Position numbers and translations under genes: made by a program. This document shows, one piece after another, positions 43,647 to 51,595 of a DNA stretch of 64,000 nt. The stretch spans positions 39,935 through 103,934 of the forward strand of contig DATBLQ010000038.1 in NCBI GenBank assembly GCA_036555325.1, given 5' to 3'. Positions within the stretch are counted from its first letter, which is position 1. The number at the start of each line of letters is the position of its first letter. The notes under the pieces are model-generated. The model saw only the letters and a program-made list of their open reading frames with translations. It was not told where the DNA came from and made no database searches. The DNA is from DATBLQ01 sp036555325 (GTDB taxonomy: Bacteria; Pseudomonadota; Alphaproteobacteria; Rhizobiales; Aestuariivirgaceae).

Positions 43647-44687
43647 TTGACACAGCGCAAATGGTGGGACCGAGACCTCCATCAGGAGAGACGACCGATG
43701 CTTTTGGCGCGCAATGCCGTCGCTGCCAAGGCGCGGGAATATTTCGCCAGCCGCGATTTTGTCGAGGTGGATGCGTCTGCTATCCAAATCTCGCCAGGCA
43801 ACGAAACCCACATTCACGCCCTGGCAGTCAACCTGCATAGGCCGGATGGAGTGTGCGTGCCGCGCTATCTTCATACATCGCCCGAGTTTGCCATGAAGAA
43901 ACTTCTGGCTGCCGGAGAGGAGCGGATTTTCTACTTGGGACATGTCTTCCGCGATCGGGAGCAGGGGTCTCGGCACGCATGTGAATTCACTATGCTGGAA
44001 TGGTATCGAAGCGGGGAAACATTCGAGGAGGTCATCGACGACTGCATTCGATTGGTGCAACTCGTCGCCCGACAAGTCAAAACATCCTTGCTGCGATACC
44101 GCGAGCACACTGCCGATCCGTTCAAATCGGTGCAACGGCTTACGGTGGCGAACGCCTTCAAAAAATATGCCGAGATCGATCTGCTCGCTACGTGCGGAGA
44201 GGATGGCTCCACCGATCGTGATTGTTTTGCCCGGGCGGCACAAAAAGCGGGCCTCAAAGTGGGCAAGGCCGACAGCTGGTCGGATATATTCAGCCGGCTT
44301 CTGGTATCGCTGATTGAGCCGAAAATCGCCGGAGAGGGTCTATGCATCCTGTACGAATATCCGCGTAGCGAGGCCGCCTTGTCGTCAGTCAATAAACGCG
44401 ATCCGCGGGTGGCGGACCGTTTTGAGCTTTATGCCTGCGGGGTTGAACTCGCGAACGGTTTCCGTGAGCTGACCGATGCGAGGGAACAAAGACGCCGTTT
44501 TGAAGCGCAAATGGACGAAAAGCAGCGGATATACGGCGAACGCCATCCTTTAGATGAAGATTTTCTTGCGGCGCTGGAAAGAATGCCGGCGGCGAGCGGG
44601 GTGGCTTTGGGTTTCGATCGGCTGATCATGTTGGCCACCGGCGCGCCCGACATCAATCAAGTCGTCTGGACACCGATCACCCTCTAA
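43647..44687 (+). CDS. epmA: EF-P-(R)-beta-lysine ligase
   Basis: A 346-residue class II lysyl-tRNA-synthetase-like enzyme without the anticodon-binding domain (PoxA/GenX/EpmA). It charges lysine 34/35 of EF-P with beta-lysine. Class II motif 2 is seen as HVFRDREQGSRHACEFTMLEWY (split around residue 98) and motif 3 as GVALGFDRLIML near 320. The start is a TTG at 43647 with GGAGG six bases upstream; the next ATG is seventeen codons later and would remove part of the N-terminal helix. The aminomutase EpmB is not in the window. Confidence 0.94.
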   Translation: MTQRKWWDRDLHQERRPMLLARNAVAAKAREYFASRDFVEVDASAIQISPGNETHIHALAVNLHRPDGVCVPRYLHTSPEFAMKKLLAAGEERIFYLGHVFRDREQGSRHACEFTMLEWYRSGETFEEVIDDCIRLVQLVARQVKTSLLRYREHTADPFKSVQRLTVANAFKKYAEIDLLATCGEDGSTDRDCFARAAQKAGLKVGKADSWSDIFSRLLVSLIEPKIAGEGLCILYEYPRSEAALSSVNKRDPRVADRFELYACGVELANGFRELTDAREQRRRFEAQMDEKQRIYGERHPLDEDFLAALERMPAASGVALGFDRLIMLATGAPDINQVVWTPITL

Positions 44688-44711
44688 ATCGGCTTGCGCG
44701 GAAGTTACAGG

Positions 44712-44891
44712 TTACACTCCCGTTGGGTCGTCATGGCGCGCGTCAGTGGCGGTTTCCATCTCGTCGCTGTTACGATAGCCGAGCTTTGTGCGAAGCGCCG
44801 GCCCTTCATCGCTTTCGACGCTGCCGCGCAATTTGACGGGATCGGGCTTCTGCTTAGGTGCATGGGGTTGCTTCGGTATGCTGTGCTGCAT
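44712..44891 (-). CDS. Small basic/acidic 59-residue protein
   Basis: A short reading frame with a strong ribosome site (GGAGGGAGG, three bases from the last G to the ATG). It encodes a hydrophilic, probably unstructured peptide with PKQPHAPKQKPDPVKLRG near the N-terminus and LRTKLGYRNSDEMETATD in the middle. Its codon choice matches neighbouring genes. It converges with epmA and is divergent from the GntR gene. No family was recognised. It is the only gene found in the 427-base gap 44688-45114; the rest (44892-45058) shows nothing recognisable. Confidence 0.55.
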   Translation of the reverse strand: MQHSIPKQPHAPKQKPDPVKLRGSVESDEGPALRTKLGYRNSDEMETATDARHDDPTGV

Positions 44892-45058
44892 TGCCTCCCT
44901 CCAAGATCACGACAACGCGCAATAGGGGTGGGAGTTCCGACCGGCAAGGAGGTGACCCGATCGGCCCTCGGTGGCAGATATGCGGTTCAAGCCAACGTCA
45001 GAGGACGCCCGCGCCGGCATCTTGCGAAGTGTTGAAAGCTGAGTTGTGGGGTTGGCAT

Positions 45059-45115
45059 TTGACTCGGAGGGGAATGCCCAATAGCGTGCCGTTGGATGGT
45101 ATGAAAGGTATACCA
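45059..45115 (+). promoter_or_regulatory. Promoter and inverted-repeat operator before GntR gene
   Basis: TTGACT (45059-45064), 17 bases, TAGCGT (45082-45087) form a moderate promoter. TGGTAT (45097-45102) and ATACCA (45110-45115) are a perfect inverted repeat with a seven-base spacer that covers the ribosome site and touches the start codon. Its position fits autoregulation by the GntR protein. Confidence 0.6.
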
Positions 45116-45834
45116 TGACCGCTGTCCGCCGACGCAAGCTTTATGAGGATATCGCCGAACGCGTCGAGCAGCGGATTATCGATGAAGAGATCGCTCCCGG
45201 TGCAAGGTTGCCATCGGAGCGACAGCTGATGCGAGAATTCGGCGTGGGCCGCCCCGCTGTCCGCGAGGCATTGTTCCATCTCAACAGGATGGGTCTCGTT
45301 GAACTCCGTTCCGGCGAGCGGGCCCGGGTGGCAGAACCAACTCCGAAGGTTGTTTTCGAAACCCTGTCGGGAGCTGCCCGCTATTTTCTCGCAGCGCCGG
45401 GTGGGGTCAAATATTTCCAAAAGGCGCGGACGTTTTTTGAAGTGGGTCTTGCCCGATTTGCCGCGCAGAATGCGACCAAAGCGGAACTCGAGGATCTGCA
45501 AGCCGCTTTGGAAGCGAACCGGCTGTCGATCGGCGACATGCGGAAGTTTGGCGAAACGGATGTGGCCTTCCATTACCAGCTCGCCGTAATTCCAAAGAAC
45601 CCGATTTTCTGCGCGATGCATGCCGCAATCATCGAATGGCTGGTGGAGCAGCGGCTGGCGACCCTAAGCATTCCGGGGCAGAATCGAATTGCCTATGAAG
45701 CTCATGCCGCAATCTACAAGGCGATCCGCCATGGCGATGCGGACGAAGCGGAGCGGCAGATGCGGGCGCATCTGGAGCAGGTGGCGGAACAGTATGCAAA
45801 AGTGAAAAGCGGGAAAGCATGGAAGCCTATGTGA
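45115..45834 (+). CDS. GntR-family regulator, NanR/FadR-like
   Basis: A 239-residue regulator. The winged helix is at residues 9-75 (IDEEIAPGARLPSERQLMREFGVGRPAVREAL split), followed by an FCD-type helical effector domain with the metal-site motif FGETDVAFHYQLA near residue 143 and YEAHAAIYKAIRHGD near 193. The overall pattern resembles NanR. The start codon lies at the end of an inverted repeat, so self-control is likely. The next gene begins inside its last codons, so it heads the long catabolic unit and probably represses it until a substrate arrives. Confidence 0.9.
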   Translation: MTAVRRRKLYEDIAERVEQRIIDEEIAPGARLPSERQLMREFGVGRPAVREALFHLNRMGLVELRSGERARVAEPTPKVVFETLSGAARYFLAAPGGVKYFQKARTFFEVGLARFAAQNATKAELEDLQAALEANRLSIGDMRKFGETDVAFHYQLAVIPKNPIFCAMHAAIIEWLVEQRLATLSIPGQNRIAYEAHAAIYKAIRHGDADEAERQMRAHLEQVAEQYAKVKSGKAWKPM

Positions 45835-46133
45835 TCATCGTCGACTTCCAAATTAAACCGGGCAGCAAGGCTCAATTCCGGCAATTGGTGGACGCCAATG
45901 CCCGGGACTCGTGCCGTAATGAGCCGGGTTGTCGGCGGTTCGACGTGCTGGAAGTTCCAGAGGATGCCAACAGGGTTCTGCTCTATGAAATCTACAATGA
46001 CCGAGAGGCATTCGAGGCGCATGTGCAAACAGCGCATTTCGCAATTTTCAACAAGGCAAGCGCCCTGCATGTAACCCAGAAGAAGGTCGTTGCCTGCAAT
46101 CTCGTATATGAAGGATCGGCGGGAGGCATTTGA
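45819..46133 (+). CDS. Antibiotic biosynthesis monooxygenase (ABM) domain protein
   Basis: A 104-residue single-domain ABM/quinol-monooxygenase-like protein of ferredoxin-like dimeric fold. Family-typical segments are VIIVDFQIKPGSKAQFRQLVDANA at the start (split), EPGCRRFDVLEVPEDANRVLLYE in the middle and AHVQTAHFAIF near the end. Relatives include LsrG and YgiN; a specific reaction cannot be assigned. It overlaps the regulator by 16 bases and precedes the aldolase, consistent with one operon. Confidence 0.85.
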   Translation: MEAYVIIVDFQIKPGSKAQFRQLVDANARDSCRNEPGCRRFDVLEVPEDANRVLLYEIYNDREAFEAHVQTAHFAIFNKASALHVTQKKVVACNLVYEGSAGGI

Positions 46134-46157
46134 TTGTCCATGAGCAGGGAGTGAAAC

Positions 46158-46958
46158 ATGGGGGCTGCAGGTCTAAAGGCGATGACCCGTACGAGAGATC
46201 TCAAACTCGGTCATTTCATCGTGGAGTTCGCAACGCCGGGGATCGGCCACATCATGAAGTCTGCCGGATGCGAGTTTGCGCTTTTCGACATGGAGCATTC
46301 GGGCTTCGGTTTCGAAACGGTGAAGAGCGCCATCCGCTATTTGGAAGCAGGCGGAGTTGCCCCGATCGTCCGGGTGCCATCCAAGGAATATCACCATATC
46401 GCTCGCGCCTGCGACATGGGGGCGGAAGGGTTGATGGTGCCTATGGTCAACAGCGCCGCGGAAGCGCGGACGATCGTCGACTGCATGAAGTACCACCCCC
46501 TTGGACGACGCGGGGTGGCGTTGCAGGTGGCGCATGACCGATACCGCGCGGGCGCTGTGGCGGAAAAGCTCGCAAGCGCAAACAAGACGACCACGCTTTT
46601 CTGCCAAATCGAAACAGCCGACGGTGTAGCCAACGCCGACGCCATTGCGGCGATCGAGGGAGTTGATTGCCTGTGGGTGGGGCATTTCGACCTCTCGGTA
46701 TCGCTGGGCATTCCGGGCGAGTTCGCACATCGCAAGTTCAAGTCATCGATTGACAAGGTCATCTCAGCAACCCGCAAGCACAACAAGGCGCTTGGCCGTC
46801 TGGTGCCGACGGTCGACCAGGGAGCGGAATTCTTTGCGCAAGGTTTCGATTTCATCTGTTATTCTGGAGATGTCTGGGTTTTGCACAACGCGCTTTCAGA
46901 CGCCGTCTCTGCCTTGCGGGCGAGGTGCAAACCGAAATTGAAGCGAGAGCGGACGTGA
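46158..46958 (+). CDS. HpcH/HpaI-family class II aldolase
   Basis: A 266-residue pyruvate-type aldolase. Metal and substrate residues are visible in FDMEHSGFG near residue 38, RVPSKEYHHIAR near 75, EGLMVPMVNSAAEAR near 93, the metal glutamate in FCQIETADGV near 152 and VGHFDLSVSLG near 178. It should cleave a 2-keto-hydroxy acid to pyruvate (or a hydroxypyruvate-type product) and an aldehyde. AGGGAG lies upstream. The dehydrogenase that follows starts on its stop codon, so the aldolase product may be reduced next. Confidence 0.9.
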   Translation: MGAAGLKAMTRTRDLKLGHFIVEFATPGIGHIMKSAGCEFALFDMEHSGFGFETVKSAIRYLEAGGVAPIVRVPSKEYHHIARACDMGAEGLMVPMVNSAAEARTIVDCMKYHPLGRRGVALQVAHDRYRAGAVAEKLASANKTTTLFCQIETADGVANADAIAAIEGVDCLWVGHFDLSVSLGIPGEFAHRKFKSSIDKVISATRKHNKALGRLVPTVDQGAEFFAQGFDFICYSGDVWVLHNALSDAVSALRARCKPKLKRERT

Positions 46959-48013
46959 TGGACAAGTTTCGCGTGGCCCTTTCAGGAGATTTCAAAAAGC
47001 CGGACGGATCCCCGACCTTTCCTGATTTCGACTTAGGACCGCTCGCATCCGCGCGTGGTATCGAAATGGCGTTCCTTGAGGACGCCAACCCGATCGAAGC
47101 TCGGCAAATCGCGGATTTCGATGCGCTGATCCTTCTTGTTCCTCGCTTTGCCCGCGAAAGCATTCATCCCAACGGCCGACTTTCGGTCGTGGCGCGTTTC
47201 GGTGTCGGTTACGATAACGTCGATGTCGGCGCTCTGACCGAGGCGGGCATTCCACTGGTCATCACTCCAGATGGCGTTCGCCGCCCGGTTGCTGTTTCCA
47301 TTCTCACGCTGATGCTGGCGCTCACCGGGAAACTGCTGATCAAGGACCGGCTGACCCGCATGGGTCCCGAAGGCTTCAACCAGCGCGCCAAATTCATGGG
47401 TGTGGGGCTGGTCGGCCTCACGCTCGGTTCCGTGGGCATCGGCAATATCGGAGCCGAAATGTTCAGGTTGGCCAAACCGCTGGACATGAAGTTCATTGCC
47501 CACGATCCTTATGCCGATCCGAAAGTGGCGGCGGAGCTCGGGGTGGAACTGGTGGGCTTGAGCGATGTCTTTCGCCGGGCCGACGTCGTTACTGTCAATT
47601 GTCCGCTATCGCCTGAAACGCATCATCTGGTCAACGCCGAACGTCTCGCGCTGATGAAACCCACGGCCTACCTTATCAATACTGCGCGCGGACCTATCGT
47701 CGACCAGAAAGCCTTGACTGCAATACTGAGCGAACGGCGCATAGCAGGAGCGGGTTTGGATGTGCTTGAGGCCGAGCCGCCTTCAGCCGACGATCCAATA
47801 TTGAAACTCGACAATGTGATTCTTACACCTCATGCCCTGTGCTGGACCAACCAATGTTTCGCGGGAATCGGTGTGGCGGACGTGAGGGCGGTGACCGACC
47901 TTCAACATGGTCGCGTACCGAACGGCGTGGTCAATCGGGAGGTGCTGAACGATCCGCGTTTTCGCGCGCGGCTTAGCAAATTCAGGGAGAAGTTTGCGGC
48001 TTTGGCACAGTGA
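46958..48013 (+). CDS. D-isomer-specific 2-hydroxyacid dehydrogenase
   Basis: A 351-residue NAD(P)-dependent enzyme. The Rossmann motif is GIGNIGAEMFRLAK near residue 165; catalytic residues are arginine in NTARGPIVD near 246, glutamate in VLEAEPPSADDP near 276 and histidine in LTPHALCW near 295. It interconverts a 2-keto acid and a D-2-hydroxy acid. ATG 46958 overlaps the aldolase stop by one base, so it is translationally coupled; the in-frame ATG at 46925 is a shadow inside the aldolase. Confidence 0.9.
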   Translation: MDKFRVALSGDFKKPDGSPTFPDFDLGPLASARGIEMAFLEDANPIEARQIADFDALILLVPRFARESIHPNGRLSVVARFGVGYDNVDVGALTEAGIPLVITPDGVRRPVAVSILTLMLALTGKLLIKDRLTRMGPEGFNQRAKFMGVGLVGLTLGSVGIGNIGAEMFRLAKPLDMKFIAHDPYADPKVAAELGVELVGLSDVFRRADVVTVNCPLSPETHHLVNAERLALMKPTAYLINTARGPIVDQKALTAILSERRIAGAGLDVLEAEPPSADDPILKLDNVILTPHALCWTNQCFAGIGVADVRAVTDLQHGRVPNGVVNREVLNDPRFRARLSKFREKFAALAQ

Positions 48014-48070
48014 CAGGCAACGGCCGAAGCGAATGGAAGTGCGTATAATAATTTCAGGGAGGAATGCATC

Positions 48071-49729
48071 ATGAATAGCCGTCAAAGACGTGATTTTGAA
48101 GCCGGGCTGGCCGCAGATGTCGATGCCTGGCTAAGGGGCAAACCAACTCGCCGTGAGTTCATAAAGAAGTTCGGGCAACTGACAGGCATGCTGGCGATCG
48201 GCGGGGGTATTCTGCCAGCCTTTACTCAGCATCTGCTTGCTCAAGCGGCTACCGATCTTGCCGATCCGTCGACGCCCTTGGGCCAAGCGCAAGCGCTGGC
48301 GGTCAAGGCATCGACCGAAGGTCCGACGGACGGGTCAGCCTATCGGGCCACTCAGGCGGCCAAGCAATATTCCGGCATTACCATCAACATGACCTACGAG
48401 GTGGGTCTGCAGGCTCTCGATCCGCGGAACTTCTCGGGCCCGCTGTGGGAGCAACTCACCGGCATCAAATCGAACGTGGTTGAACTCACCAATCCCGATC
48501 AATATTCAAAGCCGGTGGCCGAGCACATCGCCGGTTCGGGAGCCTATGACGTGCTTGATGTATCACCAGGCTGGACACCGTCGCTTGCCGATGGCGGCGT
48601 GATAGCACCCCTTGATGACTACATCGCCAAATACATGAACACGGCGGATCTGGAAGACTACCATCCGCTGTATCGCGCGCTCCCCACCTACAAGGGCAAG
48701 GTTTGGGGTTTCTTCGATGATGGCGACATGTTCGCCCTCTATTATCGCAAGGATATCTTCGAGGATGCGAAACTGAAGGAGGCCTATCAAGCCAAGTTCA
48801 GCAAGGCCCTGGAGGTGCCGAAGACGTGGGAAGACTACGCCCAGGTGGCGCAATTCATCACGGACCAGATGGCGCCCAATGTGTATGGCGCCGGCCATTT
48901 CCGCAAAGCCGGCAATCCGGGCAACCAGTTCGATTTTCTGCAGCAGTTCCGGGCAAACAACGGGGAATTCTTCAATAACGAAATGAAAGCGCAGCTGGCT
49001 TCCGACGCGGGCGTGAAAACCCTGCAGAATATGATAGCTGCCAATGCGGCATCGATACCGGGCAACAACGAGCTCGATGCCGTGTCGTTGTGGGTTGCCT
49101 GGCTGCAAGGCAAGGTGGCGATGATCTATTCCTGGCCGCCGACGGGGCGCATGACTGCCGGCTATTCGCAGAGCGACAAGGCGATCAACTTCGTTCCGCA
49201 GTCGACAATAGCAGACAAGGTCGGCTACGCCGTCGTGCCGGGCAATCCGGAACATGCCGCCGGTTACAACAAAGCGCTCGCGGCAGATTCGAGCAATCCC
49301 GACGCTGCATTCCTATTCATGCAGTGGGCGACATCGCCGCCGGTGTCGTTGGCCCGTGTCATGTTGCCTTATGCGCTGCGGGATCCCTACCGGCTTTCGC
49401 ATTTCAAGTCGGAGCTCTACGGACAGCTTTTCCCCACCGCGAAAGAGTACCTGCGCAACCTCAATAACTCGGCCAACGTCGGGGTGCTCGACATGATCAT
49501 GCCGGGGGCACAAGACTACGGACTGAGTCTCGATCGGATGTGCACGGCGGTATGGGCTGGTGCCGATCCCAAGTCTTCGCTTGAGACAGCGGCGGCGGAA
49601 TGGGACGCAACGACCGAGCGTTTGGGCGTTGATTCGCAAAGGGCCTTCTATCAGGAATTCCTGAAGCTTCCGGGGGCGACCGCGGCGAACACGGTGGAAA
49701 AACTCGGTATGGCCGTCAAGCTCGACTAG
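48071..49729 (+). CDS. ABC sugar transporter substrate-binding protein
   Basis: A 552-residue periplasmic binding protein of the extracellular family 1 (sugar) type, longer than the usual 400-450. The N-terminus has a Tat-like signal (TRREFIKKFGQLTGM then a Gly/Leu core). Typical segments are GSGAYDVLDVSPGWTPSLADGG near residue 155, TWEDYAQVAQFITDQM near 255 and SLWVAWLQGKVAMIYSW near 340. GGGAGGA precedes the ATG. The two permeases and ATPase that follow complete the importer. Which sugar is carried is not known. Confidence 0.9.
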   Translation: MNSRQRRDFEAGLAADVDAWLRGKPTRREFIKKFGQLTGMLAIGGGILPAFTQHLLAQAATDLADPSTPLGQAQALAVKASTEGPTDGSAYRATQAAKQYSGITINMTYEVGLQALDPRNFSGPLWEQLTGIKSNVVELTNPDQYSKPVAEHIAGSGAYDVLDVSPGWTPSLADGGVIAPLDDYIAKYMNTADLEDYHPLYRALPTYKGKVWGFFDDGDMFALYYRKDIFEDAKLKEAYQAKFSKALEVPKTWEDYAQVAQFITDQMAPNVYGAGHFRKAGNPGNQFDFLQQFRANNGEFFNNEMKAQLASDAGVKTLQNMIAANAASIPGNNELDAVSLWVAWLQGKVAMIYSWPPTGRMTAGYSQSDKAINFVPQSTIADKVGYAVVPGNPEHAAGYNKALAADSSNPDAAFLFMQWATSPPVSLARVMLPYALRDPYRLSHFKSELYGQLFPTAKEYLRNLNNSANVGVLDMIMPGAQDYGLSLDRMCTAVWAGADPKSSLETAAAEWDATTERLGVDSQRAFYQEFLKLPGATAANTVEKLGMAVKLD

Positions 49730-49739
49730 CTAAGCAAGG

Positions 49740-49770
49740 GGCGGGCCGCATACGGCCCGCCGACCTTTTG
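49740..49770 (+). terminator. GC-rich hairpin with T-run after binding-protein gene
   Basis: GGCGGGCCG (49740-49748), loop CATA, CGGCCCGCC (49753-49761), followed by GACCTTTTG. The nine-pair stem with four Ts is a weak intrinsic terminator or attenuator that would let the binding protein be made in excess of the permeases. Confidence 0.65.
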
Positions 49771-49783
49771 AGCAACGGGTGAA

Positions 49784-50728
49784 ATGGCCAATACCGCACT
49801 CCCCAGAAAAATGGCAGCCGCCAACGGAGCGCGGCGGGCGGCGGCGTTTTCGGAATGGAGCGATCGGCATTTCAAATGGCTGCTCGTGGCGCCCGCCGTA
49901 ATCCTCATCCTGGCGCTTTCGATCTATCCCTTGATTTTCTCACTGGTTGTTTCGTTCATCAATTATGACTTTCAAATTCCTGGCCATGCTTTTGTCGGTC
50001 TGAAAAACTTTCGCCAAGTGGTTTTCGATCCGGTGGCGCGCTGGTCAATTGTGTTAACGGCAATGCTGGCGGCGGCGAATGTGACCATCGAGTTTCTCCT
50101 GGGCCTCATCCTGGCGCTTCTCATGGTGAAACACTTCCGCGGCCGCGGCTTGTTCATATCGATCTTCATCATACCGCTGTTCATCAGTCCGGTTATCGTT
50201 GGCCAGGCGTGGGCGCTGCTTCTTCAGCGTCCGTTCGGCCCAACCAACTATATCCTCAGCCAACTCCTCGGTTACGATGTGAAGATCAGCTGGCTGACGG
50301 AAAGCCCATGGCTCTATTTCGCTATCATCGCCGCGGATGTTTGGCAGTGGACGCCTTTCATGTTCGTCATTCTACTTGCCGGCCTGACGGCCATTCCGCA
50401 AAATCTCTACGAAGCGGCAGAGCTCGACGGGGTGGGCGGGTGGCGCGCATTCTGGGCGATAACAGTACCGCATCTTGCCCCGATGATGCTGCTGGCAATC
50501 ACGCTCAGGCTGCTCGACACGACGAAGCTCTTTGACACCATTTTCATCATGACAGGCGGTGGACCGGGCACCAAGACCTATACGGCATCCTTCTATCTTT
50601 ACACGGTAGGTTTCGCCCAATTTCACATTTCGATGGCGACGGCGGGAAGCTGGATTTTTCTCGTTCTCACGCTGATCGTCGTCACGTTTCTTGTGCGGCG
50701 ATTGCTGAAGGCGGAGCAAACGGCATGA
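49784..50728 (+). CDS. ABC sugar transporter permease, MalF-type
   Basis: A 314-residue membrane protein with six predicted helices and a cytoplasmic N-terminal tail. The ATPase-contact EAA loop is LYEAAELDGVGGWRAFWAITVPHLAP near residue 208 (split). It resembles MalF/UgpA-type permeases of the CUT1 group. Its stop overlaps the start of the next permease by four bases. Confidence 0.92.
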   Translation: MANTALPRKMAAANGARRAAAFSEWSDRHFKWLLVAPAVILILALSIYPLIFSLVVSFINYDFQIPGHAFVGLKNFRQVVFDPVARWSIVLTAMLAAANVTIEFLLGLILALLMVKHFRGRGLFISIFIIPLFISPVIVGQAWALLLQRPFGPTNYILSQLLGYDVKISWLTESPWLYFAIIAADVWQWTPFMFVILLAGLTAIPQNLYEAAELDGVGGWRAFWAITVPHLAPMMLLAITLRLLDTTKLFDTIFIMTGGGPGTKTYTASFYLYTVGFAQFHISMATAGSWIFLVLTLIVVTFLVRRLLKAEQTA

Positions 50729-51576
50729 GCGCAGCAGTGACGCGCCAGTTGCGACGACGCCATCGCCCTACCGGGATTGGCCGCTTTCTGATCCTCGGTC
50801 TGTTTGTCCTGTTTGTGCTGGCACCGCTCTACTGGATGTTCATCACTTCGATCAAGCCGAGCGACGACTATCTGGCGGTGCCGCCGGTATGGTTTCCCGA
50901 GAAACCGACGCTTATCCACTATACCGTTTCGCTATTTGCCTATCGTGGTCTCAAAGGATTGATCAACAGCCTCATTATCTCGCTTGCCGCAACATTTCTC
51001 TCGGCGCTGTTCGGCTCGCTGATGGCATACAGTCTCGCCCGCTTCAATACGGGGGGAAAACACCTCTCATTCTGGGTACTTTCACAGCGGTTTCTTCCGC
51101 CGGTGGCAATCGTGCTGCCGGTATTTTTGATCTATCGCTATGTCAAGCTGCACGACACCCATATTGGGCTGATCATTGCGTACACGGTCTTCACACTGCC
51201 GGTGTCGGTGTGGATGATGTATGCCTATTTTCGCCAGTTGCCGAGATCGATGGAAGATGCGGCACTGGTCGACGGCTGTACGCGCTGGCAGGCCCTCTGG
51301 CGGGTCGCTTTGCCCTTGGCTGCGCCGGGAATTGTTGCCGCAGCCGTATTCGCATTCATTGCGTGTTGGACCGAATTCTTCTTCGCGCTGGTTCTCACCA
51401 GCCGCGATTCCTTTACTCTGCCGACGGTGTTCCGAGCTTTTATCGGCTTTCAAGGAGCCCTGTATGGTGAAGCGAGCGCTTTGGCCATAGTCTCGCTTGC
51501 TCCATCGATCGCGCTGGGCATCCTCGTTCAGCGCCATCTTGTGCGCGGGCTGACACTCGGTGCGTTGCGGGGATGA
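50725..51576 (+). CDS. ABC sugar transporter permease, MalG-type
   Basis: A 283-residue CUT1-type partner permease. It starts with a basic tail, then YWMFITSIKPSDDYLAVPPVW, which is characteristic of MalG/UgpE-type proteins, and the EAA loop SMEDAALVDGCTRWQALWRVALPLAAP near residue 175 (split). It is coupled to the upstream permease by overlapping stop and start and is followed by the ATPase 19 bases later. Confidence 0.92.
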   Translation: MSAAVTRQLRRRHRPTGIGRFLILGLFVLFVLAPLYWMFITSIKPSDDYLAVPPVWFPEKPTLIHYTVSLFAYRGLKGLINSLIISLAATFLSALFGSLMAYSLARFNTGGKHLSFWVLSQRFLPPVAIVLPVFLIYRYVKLHDTHIGLIIAYTVFTLPVSVWMMYAYFRQLPRSMEDAALVDGCTRWQALWRVALPLAAPGIVAAAVFAFIACWTEFFFALVLTSRDSFTLPTVFRAFIGFQGALYGEASALAIVSLAPSIALGILVQRHLVRGLTLGALRG

Positions 51577-51595
51577 ACCTAGCGATGGCAAATCG

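Noticed and set aside
44694..45035. 113-codon plus-strand frame in the gap after epmA
   Set aside because: Arg-rich, compositionally random, no ribosome site; the minus-strand 59-codon frame at the same place has strong signals.
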